From Panonychus citri (lineage: Eukaryota; Arthropoda; Arachnida; Trombidiformes; Tetranychidae): a DNA stretch of 64,000 nt. Below the pieces are notes generated by a model. It was not told where the DNA came from and did no database searches. It was given only the letters and a program-made list of their open reading frames with translations. The DNA lies in assembly GCF_014898815.1 (NCBI RefSeq), contig NW_026515517.1, forward strand, positions 38,501 through 102,500, given 5' to 3'. Within the stretch, counting starts at the first letter, position 1. Every line of letters begins with the position of its first letter. A program made the position numbers and the translations under genes. Positions 20,498 to 31,080 of this stretch are shown here, piece by piece.

Positions 20498-21441
20498 AAT
20501 ACAAGATTCGATAGATGTAGGCGAAACCGCGAAGAAATGTAATTTAACATATGCTACTGTTTTTCTACAATCAGCATATTTCAAACCAGAATATACAAAT
20601 TTACCTTTTGACCATTTAAATTGTTCCCATATCGGGTTTTATGAAATTCCCAATTTCATTGAACATTACGGGAGACAGGAAAAAGCAAAAAGCAACAATA
20701 ACAGCAACAACCTTGCTGCTCATGTTACATCGTTAGATTTAAGTTACAACAGGTTATTGAAAATTGGGAGCAATGCTTTCAGCGGTACCCGATCACTTGT
20801 TGAGCTGAACATTAGTCATAATAGTCTTTTTCTCATAGCTAGTGGTGCTTTTGCTACCTTACCAAAATTGGAAAGTTTGTGATTTAACTGCCAATCGTTT
20901 GTCCTTCCTTTCAACTGATGTTTTCACTGGAAATCCAAAACTTTACGCTCTATTCTTGGCAAACAATGAGCATCTACACTTTTTACCTTTAAATATTCTC
21001 ACAAATCTTCCCAATTTAAGATACATTGATTTGTACAATGGAACCCAGTTGATGCAAGTGCAAGATTTGATTCCAAAAACAAATGGTACGGATGGTTCAG
21101 TGGCAAATTATATCAAAAAACATATACTGCCAGAGCACCGGAAAGGACCACCAAATGCACACGGTTCTGGCAATGACAACCAATCGTATAGGATAGCTGA
21201 AAAATCAGCAATCAGTGTAACCAATAATGATGATGTGTCATCGGATGGATTGAATCATCAACAAGCTATAAGAGATAATGAAATTTATACAAGCAGCGAT
21301 CAACTTTATTCAACACTTGCAATTTGTACCTGGTTAATTATTGGTTTTATTTTCATGATGGCATTGATACTTGCTATTATAGTGATAAATCGTACTTTTC
21401 TTCCACCGGTTACTTATTCTAGAAACCATGTTTACTATTGA
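20385..21441 (+). CDS. Leucine-rich repeat membrane protein, frameshifted
   Basis: Begins at ATG 20385 with a signal peptide (hydrophobic core about residues 15-30). LRR units of the LxxLxLxxNxLxxL type then start at about residue 110. The frame stops at 20882 in the middle of a repeat, while the LRR pattern continues without loss in the next frame from about 20881. One extra T at the TTTGTGAT junction accounts for this. The downstream frame has two more LRRs, a polar linker and a transmembrane helix (about 21310-21390), ending at 21441. Intact, it would be a type I LRR receptor-like surface protein. A second LRR gene lies at 53671-55041. Confidence 0.7.
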
Positions 21442-21470
21442 TACCCTGTGTTTATTGTAGCAAGCAAAAA

Positions 21471-21764
21471 ATGAAATCTAATAAACAAAAAATTGATAGA
21501 AGTCTTGCTATAGGCATACAACTGACAACATTTTTCATTTCGATGTGTGTAATACTATTCTATCTGTTGTTACTACACATACAATCTAGCCCTGTTACTA
21601 CTACGGGGTCAAGGATTGACCAAACAAAATCAAAATTGCCCGGTCTCCGTCTTATTTTGCATCCAAAAACCATTTGTATGGTAGCCAACCCAAAAGTAAT
21701 AAACAAACTGTTAAACTATATCAGACACTTTAAGTGGTTCAAGGTCCGGAGTGTAGTACCATGA
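21471..21764 (+). CDS. Small single-pass membrane protein, 97 aa
   Basis: ATG at 21471. Residues 1-11 are basic, residues about 13-36 form one hydrophobic helix, and the remaining 60 residues are basic and outside low complexity. This resembles small PIF-type envelope proteins in layout, but there is no sequence signature. It follows the LRR gene by 29 bp and converges with the gene ending at 21711, overlapping it by 54 bp. Confidence 0.5.
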   Translation: MKSNKQKIDRSLAIGIQLTTFFISMCVILFYLLLLHIQSSPVTTTGSRIDQTKSKLPGLRLILHPKTICMVANPKVINKLLNYIRHFKWFKVRSVVP

Positions 21765-22366
21765 ACGAACAACAAGTATAATTTTCAATAATTTGATGAA
21801 TATTAACTTACGGGTTTCACTAGACATCCCTAATGACAGGCAAGAAATTTCTTCATCTTCATCAGTTTCTTTGTTCCCATGTTGTTGTTGTTGTTCATCA
21901 ATCATTGTTGAAACATGGGTAAAATCAATATCTTCCAAGGATACATATTTTGTCATGTTCAGCTGTTTAACGTGTACCTGAGTTGGCCAAGATAAATATT
22001 TTGCTATCATAGGTTTTGAAACAATAATAAAATTTCCCTTTTTTGTCCGTGTAATAGGTTTACTACATTGTGCTCCTGTCAGTACAACAAGTAACCTGTT
22101 GTTATTGTTGTTGTTGTTGTTGTTGCTCTAACGGCTTTTGTATTGCCAAAAGCAGTATAACCGACATCACCACCAACAACAGCATCTCTATCATCATTAT
22201 CTTTGTTAAGGTCAGTTAATATTTGTGTGGAACCTTTCAATAAATCGTAAATCAATCTTTCCAGAATCGTAAAGTAATCGTCTATCGGGTATAAACGTAA
22301 ATCCGGCCTGTAATAACGTGCGATAGCGGATTTTATACCAGACCAGGTTTCCAGAGACAATGCCAT
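21711..22366 (-). CDS. Hypothetical protein broken at a CAA microsatellite
   Basis: ATG at 22364-22366 opens a frame of 95 codons that enters an ACA repeat (about 22095-22125) as threonines and stops at 22079. Immediately after the repeat a different frame is open, with an Asn run leading into about 140 codons that end at 21711; that frame has a stop just before the repeat. The two halves look like one protein of about 220 aa with a shift inside or next to the repeat. No family recognised. Its C-terminus is acidic with a Gln run. Confidence 0.5.
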
Positions 22367-22669
22367 AATACCTGTTTCAACAACTTTCCTGGTATTACTT
22401 GCACACGGTTAAGTTGAGTTAGGTTTGTAAGTTTGTTAAGTGTTTGTCACTTAATGATTCTATATATATGTAGCGGTGTGAAATCACACAAAAGATTTGC
22501 TCTATTTTTTCGGATATTTTTGTGCCAAAGTTCAAGTAAACGTAACCTAACCCAACGACTTGTGAAGTTATTGCACACAGTCAGACAGTTTGATTCATTG
22601 ATAGGTGACAATCAGACGTGCAAACAGAGCATCACGTGTACATCGGAATAAAGCAGGGGAATTGGGAAC

Positions 22670-23314
22670 TCATTTATTTAATAGCTTGCTAACCAACGGA
22701 GAATAGTTAATATTTTTCATTTGCCAGAAACGAATAACAAGTAAAATATCACTATGACTGGGAAGTCTTATACGAGATCCATGATTGAAATATTTCCAGT
22801 CACCAATATATTCACGATAAACTTTCACTATTGATTTAGAGAAAAGTTTTGAAATACCATGACCAAGTAAACAATCGAAAAGTTTCACAAAATTTGTCAT
22901 TTTTAAATCTGATGGTACCCTTATCATTGTCGGTTGATTGTTAACCTTTTGTTGGCATCTTTTTTGGCTGCTCAAACGTGCTGAACAGCTGAAATACAAA
23001 GATGATGATGAGTCAGTATTTCTAGGGAAAATTTGATAAACAAATAGAAAGGCAAGTGTACGAAATATTGGATAAATTTCAGACTCATAAAAACCAAAGC
23101 AGGAGTTACTTTTATTAGCTTTGTAACAATAAAGATTATTTCGAAGTTTACAAGACCTCGTTGTTACAGCAGGGTTACTTGGTTTGTCTCTTGTAAGCAC
23201 AAAATAGTATCTAGACTTTGTTATGTCACTATTGTAAGGTGTAGCCATAATGAATAATGTACCCAACCTCGTTTGTAGTTTGCCTACACAGCCTATTTGT
23301 AAAAATGCTTTCAT
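22670..23314 (-). CDS. Hypothetical protein, 214 aa
   Basis: Intact frame from ATG 23314. A Ser run lies near residue 105. Otherwise the protein is basic, with scattered cysteines and aromatic residues, and has a hydrophobic patch at about 85-95 (RTLAFLFVYQIF). No motif recognised. It is divergent from 23411-23650, with 96 bp between starts. Confidence 0.55.
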   Translation of the reverse strand: MKAFLQIGCVGKLQTRLGTLFIMATPYNSDITKSRYYFVLTRDKPSNPAVTTRSCKLRNNLYCYKANKSNSCFGFYESEIYPIFRTLAFLFVYQIFPRNTDSSSSLYFSCSARLSSQKRCQQKVNNQPTMIRVPSDLKMTNFVKLFDCLLGHGISKLFSKSIVKVYREYIGDWKYFNHGSRIRLPSHSDILLVIRFWQMKNINYSPLVSKLLNK

Positions 23315-23410
23315 AAAAAATTATCAACATAAACCAACACCACAACCAATACAACAACAACACCGACTTTAGCTACTACTACTACTACTACTACCACCCC
23401 TACTAGTAAT

Positions 23411-23650
23411 ATGATAAAAGAGAGAAATGCTAAAGAGGATCAAATTAAAATAAAATATTTCAATGGAAAAAGTGATAGAATAACTGCAAAAGGATTATAC
23501 ACGGAATTGGAAAACTTGCAATCACAAGGATTTACACATATAGTAAATATGAGTGTTTCTCCTACCGATATTCTCAGGTATAAACACTATTTTGAGAAAT
23601 TACAATTCAGAGATAGCCGTGTCTCCAAACATATTGCACTTACAACTTAA
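23411..23650 (+). CDS. Small hypothetical protein, 79 aa
   Basis: ATG at 23411 follows a CTA microsatellite. The short protein is charged, folded-looking and free of repeats, which argues for real coding. No family recognised. It stands in a head-to-head pair with 23314-22670. Confidence 0.45.
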   Translation: MIKERNAKEDQIKIKYFNGKSDRITAKGLYTELENLQSQGFTHIVNMSVSPTDILRYKHYFEKLQFRDSRVSKHIALTT

Positions 23651-23738
23651 CGCACACACACGCACGCACTCGTTTGTCTACGTACATCCCGTTTGATTTG
23701 ATGAGAGAAAAAAAGAATAAAACCTAACCTAATACCTA

Positions 23739-24647
23739 TTATGGACAATGGTCCATTGACTGGTTAGCAGTTGTCTTGCGGAAAGTGCTTTCAAGGCAAA
23801 CCTCATTGTCACAGTATTCTTCAGCTGCTAAAACTAGTGGAGTAAGAACATATCGAGGGTTAGATGGGTCAACAGCTTTCAATATTGCTCGACGGTTTAT
23901 CAAAGTGAACCCGTAGCTATCATTTTCCTCTTTAAATGATAGTATAAGCTTTTCTGTCATGAAATTTTGATCGTCATCATTGGATCGACGCTTGTACGTT
24001 ATCGACGGATAAACATGGTATAGAAGGAGCTTATGTAGAACTGGTAGATTGGGTCCTTTTGCGAAAGTAAATGTACCATCTGCTACCCGTACAATCAGCT
24101 GGGTTGAGGGTTTATTTAACCAACATCCTGAAAGGGAGACCTGGTAATTCAGAAAGTCGGTTGGTGTGTATCCAACCAGAGCAAGAGTTCTATCGAATAC
24201 ATCTTGCAATTTAACACTCGGATCATTTTTAGCAATTTTTTCTGCAAACGAGCGAACCTCGGTCATTTGGATTGTTTGATTTTTATCGACAAACAAGGGG
24301 ATCCAAAGATTGGCAGTTGTTCGTGCATAAGTTTCCGTTCGAGCCCAGCTATCATTGTCACCATTCATAAAATATCGATAAAGATAGTACAAATCAAACC
24401 AACTAGCATGATAGTTACATATAAATAGTGCTTCAAACTCGTAACATTTACCAATACCTTTGTAGATACATCGTTTTGCCTGATTATATCCTCTCTCTGA
24501 AATAAGGGAACTTGCCGCTTCGTCAGTGAAAAGAGCTGTTGTACTGATTATATTTGCCATTTTTGCTTGATTTGATTGATTTGATCTGTCGTTACGATTT
24601 ATTGTGATCACTACTACTACTACTACTACTACTACGCTCACCAGCAT
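23739..24647 (-). CDS. Hypothetical protein, 302 aa (or 273 aa from a second ATG)
   Basis: Two starts are possible. ATG 24647 gives a valine-run segment encoded by an ACT/AGT microsatellite that could act as a signal anchor. ATG 24560 begins directly at the conserved-looking body. The body is alpha/beta, with an aromatic-rich motif near residue 80 (ASWFDLYYLYRYF), and ends in a short Cys-containing tail. I considered the baculovirus core proteins P33 and 38K, but the CxxC of P33 and the Asp motifs of 38K are not evident. Unassigned. Confidence 0.65.
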   Translation of the reverse strand: MLVSVVVVVVVVVITINRNDRSNQSNQAKMANIISTTALFTDEAASSLISERGYNQAKRCIYKGIGKCYEFEALFICNYHASWFDLYYLYRYFMNGDNDSWARTETYARTTANLWIPLFVDKNQTIQMTEVRSFAEKIAKNDPSVKLQDVFDRTLALVGYTPTDFLNYQVSLSGCWLNKPSTQLIVRVADGTFTFAKGPNLPVLHKLLLYHVYPSITYKRRSNDDDQNFMTEKLILSFKEENDSYGFTLINRRAILKAVDPSNPRYVLTPLVLAAEEYCDNEVCLESTFRKTTANQSMDHCP

Positions 24648-24739
24648 AAGTACCGGTACCTCTATTATAAGAAATTTATTGCACTTTACTTTTTTTCATT
24701 TTTTTTCACACAGTTAAATATATAAACTATAACTATATA

Positions 24740-24780
24740 TTGTATTCATATATATATATATATATATTATATATTATATT
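24740..24780. promoter_or_regulatory. AT-rich TATA-like divergent promoter region
   Basis: A run of alternating T and A between the divergent genes at 24647 (minus) and 24855 (plus). Position and composition fit a bidirectional TATA-type promoter; no experimental support. Confidence 0.3.
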
Positions 24781-24854
24781 TGCAAGATAATAATATAACA
24801 GTGGGTTCTAACATCATCACTATCACTGTCATCAATATCAGTATCATCACCATT

Positions 24855-24909
24855 ATGACAATCAAAGAATGTTGCCAATTTTTACCCAAAATGCATGGAT
24901 TATATTATC

Positions 24910-24946
<37 letters not shown>

Positions 24947-26498
24947 CAAAGGTGGAGAAGATGTTTACACTTACAACATTTATTTGGATGGTAACTGGTT
25001 ATGGAGACGTGGAGTTATACCCATAAATGGTGGTATTGAAAGTCAAATAGTTCGTACAGCCGTTACTTATACAAAATCTTTAATAAACCGTGTATCAACT
25101 TACCTGGAACAAGCACAACAGCAACAACAACAAGGAAAAGAAAAACCTATATGTAACAGTTGTATTGTTTATTTTGATGGTGTTCGTTCACCTGTAAAAG
25201 TTAAACGTATCGCAAATTGTTTGACAGGTAAAGAGGCAGCAATTATCTCTCTTTTCAAAGATTCACTAATAGTTAATAATGGAGATAAACCAATCAGTGT
25301 CGTGCAACTTGAAGAGGGTGACTGTGAACTATGGATGTATCTACTTCGAGATAAGAAATACAATTCAATTTTTATCACTGCAGATAGTGACATGATATCT
25401 ATTTGTTATGATCATCATTTAAATTATTCATCATTATTGGTATCATCTTGCTCATCTACACGGCCTCCATACAACAGCGATGACGATGTCGATCAACGAA
25501 AAAGTTGCACTGAAAGTAAGAAGGCTTCAGATCGACAGAGCGATTGGTTGATAACGCCAACAACAACGACAACAACAACAAAGCAACATGGTATAGTTGA
25601 TAATAATGATCTATTGATCTTGAACGATGAGAATGCAAATTGCAAAGAAAAATTTAGATATGAGAATAGTAATAGTAGAAAAAGGGTAACAGATTCATGT
25701 ATTTGGGTCCGCCCTATGAAAACACCGATACAACAATTTCACGCTAACATCCCTCATCATGACACAGACAATGGATGTACACCTACACTTACACATTTTG
25801 CATCATGTGCCATTGTACCAAGTACAACATTACATTTCATTGGTATGGATAGTGAAGCAAAATTACTAGGACTTGCGAAAAAACCTGCGCGAATTTTATT
25901 TGCAATATCAGGTACAGATTACACATATCCACTACTAACTCGATCAATGATAAAAAATATTCTATCTCAATTAGAGCTTGGTATGTATACTAAGATTTTG
26001 AATGATACCAACAAGTCAACAGTTGAGATAATATGGATATTTTTGTATCTATCGTGTTTAACTAAATGCTGCCTACAAAATTATGTTACACGAACACCTC
26101 AAGGTAAACACATATCTGCGGTATACAAGGTTGATATTGAAGCTTACATTGATCGTATAGATGCATATTTACTGTTTATGGAAGATGGCACAGAAATAGG
26201 TACAAAGATGAGACACAATAATCTATCAACATTACCACCAATACTACCACTATCACTATCACACACATCACCACAAGACCTGGTACAACATCAGATTACT
26301 ACTACTTCTGATTGTCACACAAGTATAATACTACGATTGTTGATATGTTTTCTCATTCATAGTTATACACCAAAAAGTTTAAAAGTTATAAACAAAACAT
26401 CTTTACGTTTTTTCAAAAATAACATTAATTTAGAAGCAATGTTAACCCAAGCTATGGGTAGAATGAACAAATTTACATCACTGCAAATAAGTGAATAA
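24855..26498 (+). CDS. fen-1: FEN1/XPG-like flap endonuclease
   Basis: First ATG at 24855, 547 aa. Acidic residues appear in the order of the PIN-like FEN1/XPG fold. D45 lies in a YLDGNW strand, D108 in YFDGVRSPVK (the typical DG..P.K segment), an acidic group EEGDCE at about 153-158, and DSD at 177-179 in ITADSDMIS. These would bind two metal ions for cutting 5' flaps during replication or repair. FEN1-like genes occur in nudiviruses. The protein is longer than cellular FEN1 (about 380 aa), with a polyS run near the start, polyQ near 90 and a large polar insert (about 200-310). It converges with PIF-2, with 23 bp between stops. Confidence 0.7.
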
Positions 26499-26521
26499 AA
26501 ATAAGAGTAATAAAAAAGAAA

Positions 26522-27805
26522 TCAATCGAATAGTTTCACGTTTTTTTTAACTTTATTTGTGAATGTTTTGCTTTCAATAGCTGAAAATTGACTGTATAAA
26601 GGATGTTCAATATAAGAATTTGTAAGATATTCAGAGAATGGTATTTCAATTGATTGCATCTGAATAGCAGCAGAGTTGCTTGGTTCATTGTAGGTATCAC
26701 TGTTACACGGTAAATACTGTGTTAGTGCAGTAATCGGTGATCTCACGGTGAAACAAGGATACGTATAGTTGAGAAACTTTTTATTCTTTGCATTTTTTTT
26801 GTAACTACTGTTTGCAGGCTGTATTGGTATACACTGTGAATGAAACTCTCCAGGTATACTATTTTCTAATCGCGTTATTGCTGGATCACCACAATCACAT
26901 GCATAATCAGTTAAATTTCCCAACTCATCATAGGTCCATTTTGTGGTTACACTACCCGGTGGAACCGAAGTTACTCTTGACGCACACCAATTACGCATAG
27001 GTTTAAATCGATTGATAGGATGGCCAATATAGTTGTTTCCTAATTCATCGGTACCAAACCATTTACATGTAAACCTGTAGCCACTTTTGTTATCATTATT
27101 ATCATTATCGTTCATGCTAAATGGTTGCAATTTTTCATCTTCATCGAACAAGTTTAATAGCAAATCAACAGCAGGATCGACAATCTGTTGGTTTACACTG
27201 TTATCCCATAAAATGTTTGCTGGATCATTTATTAACTTATCTGAACAGGCAACTATCGTATCACCTGTTGGTCCACCAAATAAATTTGGAAACCGGCTTT
27301 TACAGGTATGTGAGTTTACTGTAAGCATGGTTGTGGTAGTGTTTTGATTACAGGATATGTGGACACTTTCATCATTTTTTATCAAACAGTAATCGGTGTT
27401 TGGTTTTAGTTTAAAATTATCATAGAATATGTTACTCTTCGAACCTGCATTTATACGGGTAACATGTTCATTTTGACATAAATTTACACAATCAGAAATA
27501 TCACCGGCCTGTTTCTGAATCACAGAATCTGCACCATTTGCAGCATGAAACAATTCTACTGGTTTACTTGCACAATCAATTGCTACCTGCAACAACGGTT
27601 GTTGTTTGGTTGTTGTTGTTGTTGTTGTTGGTATTTGTTGATATGGTTCCAAATGTAGCAAAGGAAAATGTTGGTCTCCATTGTTGTTGTCTCCTGTTGT
27701 TGTTGTTGTTGTTGTCGTGAACGAACGGGAACTGAAAACTGTGACCATTATCGTTGCAATTAGAATAGCAAAGATAAGTATTGTTAAAAGTAATAAGAAC
27801 ATCAT
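26522..27805 (-). CDS. pif-2: PIF-2, per os infectivity factor
   Basis: ATG at 27803-27805 gives 427 aa starting with a membrane anchor (about residues 3-28). A Thr-rich stem follows (two CAA microsatellites), then a Cys-rich ectodomain. Diagnostic PIF-2 features are a PN.FGGP.GD..V.C segment, NRF.PM.NWC, the CDCGDPAITR motif followed by PG...S.C, and a C-terminal LPCNSDTYN segment. PIF-2 is an envelope protein of the oral entry complex and a core gene of baculoviruses, nudiviruses and relatives. An open extension upstream of the ATG has no ATG of its own. The start codon overlaps that of the opposing gene in one CATG (27803-27806). Confidence 0.92.
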   Translation of the reverse strand: MMFLLLLTILIFAILIATIMVTVFSSRSFTTTTTTTTGDNNNGDQHFPLLHLEPYQQIPTTTTTTTKQQPLLQVAIDCASKPVELFHAANGADSVIQKQAGDISDCVNLCQNEHVTRINAGSKSNIFYDNFKLKPNTDYCLIKNDESVHISCNQNTTTTMLTVNSHTCKSRFPNLFGGPTGDTIVACSDKLINDPANILWDNSVNQQIVDPAVDLLLNLFDEDEKLQPFSMNDNDNNDNKSGYRFTCKWFGTDELGNNYIGHPINRFKPMRNWCASRVTSVPPGSVTTKWTYDELGNLTDYACDCGDPAITRLENSIPGEFHSQCIPIQPANSSYKKNAKNKKFLNYTYPCFTVRSPITALTQYLPCNSDTYNEPSNSAAIQMQSIEIPFSEYLTNSYIEHPLYSQFSAIESKTFTNKVKKNVKLFD

Positions 27806-28157
27806 GGACGCAAAAGACGCGTTTCGACGATCAGTGCTACTGAAAATGTGTTCAGAGAACACATTGATGGCATCTATTGATATTGAAAATGCATCAAATG
27901 AAGAATTACAAAATTTACTCAATATTTACAATTATAAATTGAGTAAAACGTTACCTATTATATTCACAAAAATGGTGGCAAAAATGGGTTTACAGGCTGT
28001 AGCTCGATGGTATCCGTTATTACGTAGATTACCATTTGATCCGGAAAACATCAAAATAAAAATTGAAGAAAACGAGATACATGCACTCATGGCAAATGAA
28101 ACAGAAGCTGAAAAACAAAACCAGAAAATGTTTACAAAATTGCTATACTCAATATAA
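27804..28157 (+). CDS. Hypothetical helical protein, 117 aa
   Basis: ATG at 27804 is interlocked with the PIF-2 start on the other strand. The protein is largely helical and charged, with no low complexity. No family recognised. The choice of this ATG is supported by the paired CATG geometry and because the frame upstream runs through a valine-run shadow of PIF-2. Confidence 0.55.
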   Translation: MDAKDAFRRSVLLKMCSENTLMASIDIENASNEELQNLLNIYNYKLSKTLPIIFTKMVAKMGLQAVARWYPLLRRLPFDPENIKIKIEENEIHALMANETEAEKQNQKMFTKLLYSI

Positions 28158-28207
28158 TTAAAGATCTTGCCTCTGATGCACTTTTACAACATAGTTTCTA
28201 CGGAGAT

Positions 28208-29224
28208 ATGTTCAAATCTGATCATCCTATGACAGACTCTAATAATAATAGACAGAATGGTACAGCAAATAAACAGCATTGTGGTAAAATAAGACTTGCA
28301 TCTACCCTGCAATGCAAAAAAGGTAATGTGAACCTGAAAGAGCATCGACAAGTCTCAAATTTATTCAACCTAAGGGATAAATCATCAAGCATCGGTGTTG
28401 CAGCACAACAAAATCAATTCAAGAAGAAACAAGAAAGGAATGTAGATGACCAAATGAACGCTGATGCGGAAGAAGATGAAGAGAGAAGAGAAGGAGATCA
28501 ACAAGAACAAGAACGCGAACAAATAGAAGAAGAAGAAGAAGAAGAAGAAGAAGAAGAAGAAGAAGAAGAAGAAGAATATGAAGAAGATGCTGAAATACAA
28601 GACGATAATCTGACGAGCATCGATGAAAATGAATTGAATTATATTGATATGGATGAAAAAGATCTATTTGAAACATTCAATCAACAGGAAGGTAGTAAGA
28701 ATGGATTTGAAATTTACATGGATAGAGATCAACGAATAATCGGATCTTCAAAAGATCAAACGCAATGTTCCGCAAAACGGGAATCCCCACTTTCCCAAAT
28801 AGCAGAAAAAGAAGAAGAAGAAGAAGAGGAAACGGAAGAACAAGAAGAAAGAAGAAATGAAGACGGAGAAGGAGAGACGGCAAAATTATCGAAGTTGGAG
28901 GTAGAGAGACCTGTAACATACGGCAACCATGAAAATATTGAGAAAGGAAATATAGGAAATAATCATCACAACAAAAACAATAGCACAACATTCATTGAAG
29001 AAATAATGATGGATACAGAGTCAAATAGTCAGAAACAGAGTTTACACATAGATTGTACAGATTTTCACGAAATTAATGATATTGAGATAAGCAAAATTCT
29101 ACGCCCATCTGATCAAACAGCAACTTCTTTAATGGATAGGTTGACAAGTAAAAAGCCGAACTATCCTAGTATTAATTTTGATGATTTCGATGATGATGAA
29201 GATGAAGATATGCTAGATATTTAA
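28208..29224 (+). CDS. Highly acidic Glu-rich protein, 338 aa
   Basis: ATG at 28208, 50 bp after the previous gene. After a basic first 65 residues the protein carries a Glu run (GAA repeat at about 28527-28575) and a second Glu-rich block (about 28805-28875), and ends in an Asp-rich tail. Such proteins often bind basic partners; here the protamine-like protein at 33797 or capsid proteins would be candidates, by inference only. No enzymatic motif. Confidence 0.6.
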   Translation: MFKSDHPMTDSNNNRQNGTANKQHCGKIRLASTLQCKKGNVNLKEHRQVSNLFNLRDKSSSIGVAAQQNQFKKKQERNVDDQMNADAEEDEERREGDQQEQEREQIEEEEEEEEEEEEEEEEEYEEDAEIQDDNLTSIDENELNYIDMDEKDLFETFNQQEGSKNGFEIYMDRDQRIIGSSKDQTQCSAKRESPLSQIAEKEEEEEEETEEQEERRNEDGEGETAKLSKLEVERPVTYGNHENIEKGNIGNNHHNKNNSTTFIEEIMMDTESNSQKQSLHIDCTDFHEINDIEISKILRPSDQTATSLMDRLTSKKPNYPSINFDDFDDDEDEDMLDI

Positions 29225-29278
29225 GAAGTCTACAAGCGACAATGAATATATTATATTGATAGAGTGACGTAAGTAAGT

Positions 29279-29581
29279 ATGTCAACAACAGCGAACAGTC
29301 AAGAACAACAATATCAAGGGTTCATAGTGATACCAACATTTTTGCTTAACTCTAAAAAAGCAATAACTTACATACTTTGGTTGATATCTATTGATTTGCA
29401 TACTTTCCAACTGCCATATTTAAATGTTTGCTCCAATGGTGACCCGAGATACATTGAAATATCATCGCTGAACTGGGTAAGAATACATGATGGAAAATAT
29501 AAATCGCTCTCGTACAGTGTTACATTTGGACACGGATATAGGTTACCTTGTTTCAAAATTACTGGTACTTGTGGAAAATGA
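29279..29581 (+). CDS. Hypothetical protein, 100 aa
   Basis: ATG at 29279 and a compact, repeat-free protein with several aromatic residues and three cysteines. Its last 95 bp overlap the next gene in another frame. Either both are real overlapping genes, or the downstream gene starts later than 29487. Confidence 0.4.
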   Translation: MSTTANSQEQQYQGFIVIPTFLLNSKKAITYILWLISIDLHTFQLPYLNVCSNGDPRYIEISSLNWVRIHDGKYKSLSYSVTFGHGYRLPCFKITGTCGK

Positions 29582-30117
29582 TACAACAGTTTTTTTTGAA
29601 TTGTCATGTGTTGCAGCATGGATGATTCAATGTAATCCAACTATTGATGTGGAAACTTGGTGCAAGTTACTGTCAACTCCTTCTGCGGCTACCTATCTTC
29701 GTAAACTGTTACAATCAGCATCCAAGTTCAACTCATTTGAACCAGAGCCTCTTGGTATCCATCTTGTTTCCAAGTTAACATCACGAACGATCCAACAATC
29801 ATTGGATAGTGTTAAACATAAAGTACACCAATCGCGTAGTAGCCAATTGGCTAGACCATCATCATCAGCCCCATCAAGCAACAATAACAGACTCAACGTT
29901 GCCGAACATTGTCAACCAAGCATCATCAGTAATCATTATCATCATCATCAAAGGCAACCGATAAAACCTAAAATAAGTGCAACATTTCTTTATAAAAATG
30001 AACAACAATTATGGATAAGATTTATACTCTACCCTTCAATAGACAACTCAGTCCAATCATCCAACTGTACACAATTTGACAATATTTATAACCTGTTAAC
30101 CTCAAAAATTGTTTATC

Positions 30118-30152
<35 letters not shown>

Positions 30153-30854
30153 GCTTCAACAGGAGCAAGAGCAGCAGCAACAACAACGACAACAAAAACA
30201 GAAGCTGAAGCAGGATCATCATGTAAAAGTGGAATGCATACAAAAAATAGAACTGGGTATAATCAATCTGGTGATAATGGTGACAATGGATGTTATCTGC
30301 TATGTTTGAATAGTGAATATTTACTTTATGAGTTTTATCTACCTTTCATTAAAAAGGTAGCGATACGATATTCATTAATTGATCGGTTAGTTGATTGTAT
30401 TGAAAGTGAACTATCCGGTCAAATGATATTCATTTCAGATTTACGTTATTTGTATTACAGTCAATCATTATTTATTTCAAACTTTGTGTCATTCTACTAT
30501 TGTTATCAAGATCAAGAACAGCGATACATTCCAAACCCAAAAACCTACAATGAAATGGATACTTTTAATAACCTTCTTATGCAAAGTTTAATTTTCTGGT
30601 TAACTGATAATCTTTCAATCATGCCATTGGAAACTCATGGACCGATGATTGCTTATACAGGTGAAAGACCACAACCAGCATTGAAGAAATTTACAAAAAA
30701 ATATCCAACAGATCATCAGTTTATTGTTGAGGGAACTCGAGCAATGCAAAGCATTGATGGAAGTCCTGATATTGGAGCAAATTCAACTTACATAGAATTA
30801 GTGAATACGTTAGATGTTGGTTCATTAACACTTCAAGAAAATCTTATACCATGA
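29487..30854 (+). CDS. Hypothetical protein, 455 aa
   Basis: Intact frame from ATG 29487. The first 110 residues are helical. A polar region with Ser and Ala/Thr runs (ATC and ACA microsatellites, 30117-30200) follows, then a folded C-terminal half of about 190 residues rich in Leu, Tyr and Ile. The C-terminal sequence includes GPMIAYTGERPQ. I do not recognise the family. Confidence 0.6.
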
Positions 30855-31080
30855 AAGAACGTCCTATGTCCTATGTATAATGTAAGCATTGAGGCAACAA
30901 CAACAACAACAACAATAACAACATCATCAACAGCAATAGCATACAGAAAAGCAGTGTTATTACTAGTAATCAGTAATGCAGGAAATTCAAATTATATACT
31001 CTCGAATGATATAGGTATATTCATCCATATTAATAAACTGTCCAATATAATTCAAATGTAACCAAACACCTTAACCTGTC

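Noticed and set aside
23739..24647. Assignment to P33 sulfhydryl oxidase or 38K phosphatase-like protein
   Set aside because: Size is suitable, but the CxxC redox pair and the Asp-based phosphatase motif were not visible.
30873..31061. 62-codon frame after the 455-aa gene
   Set aside because: Has an ATG but consists largely of a CAA-derived Thr run and no conserved-looking body.
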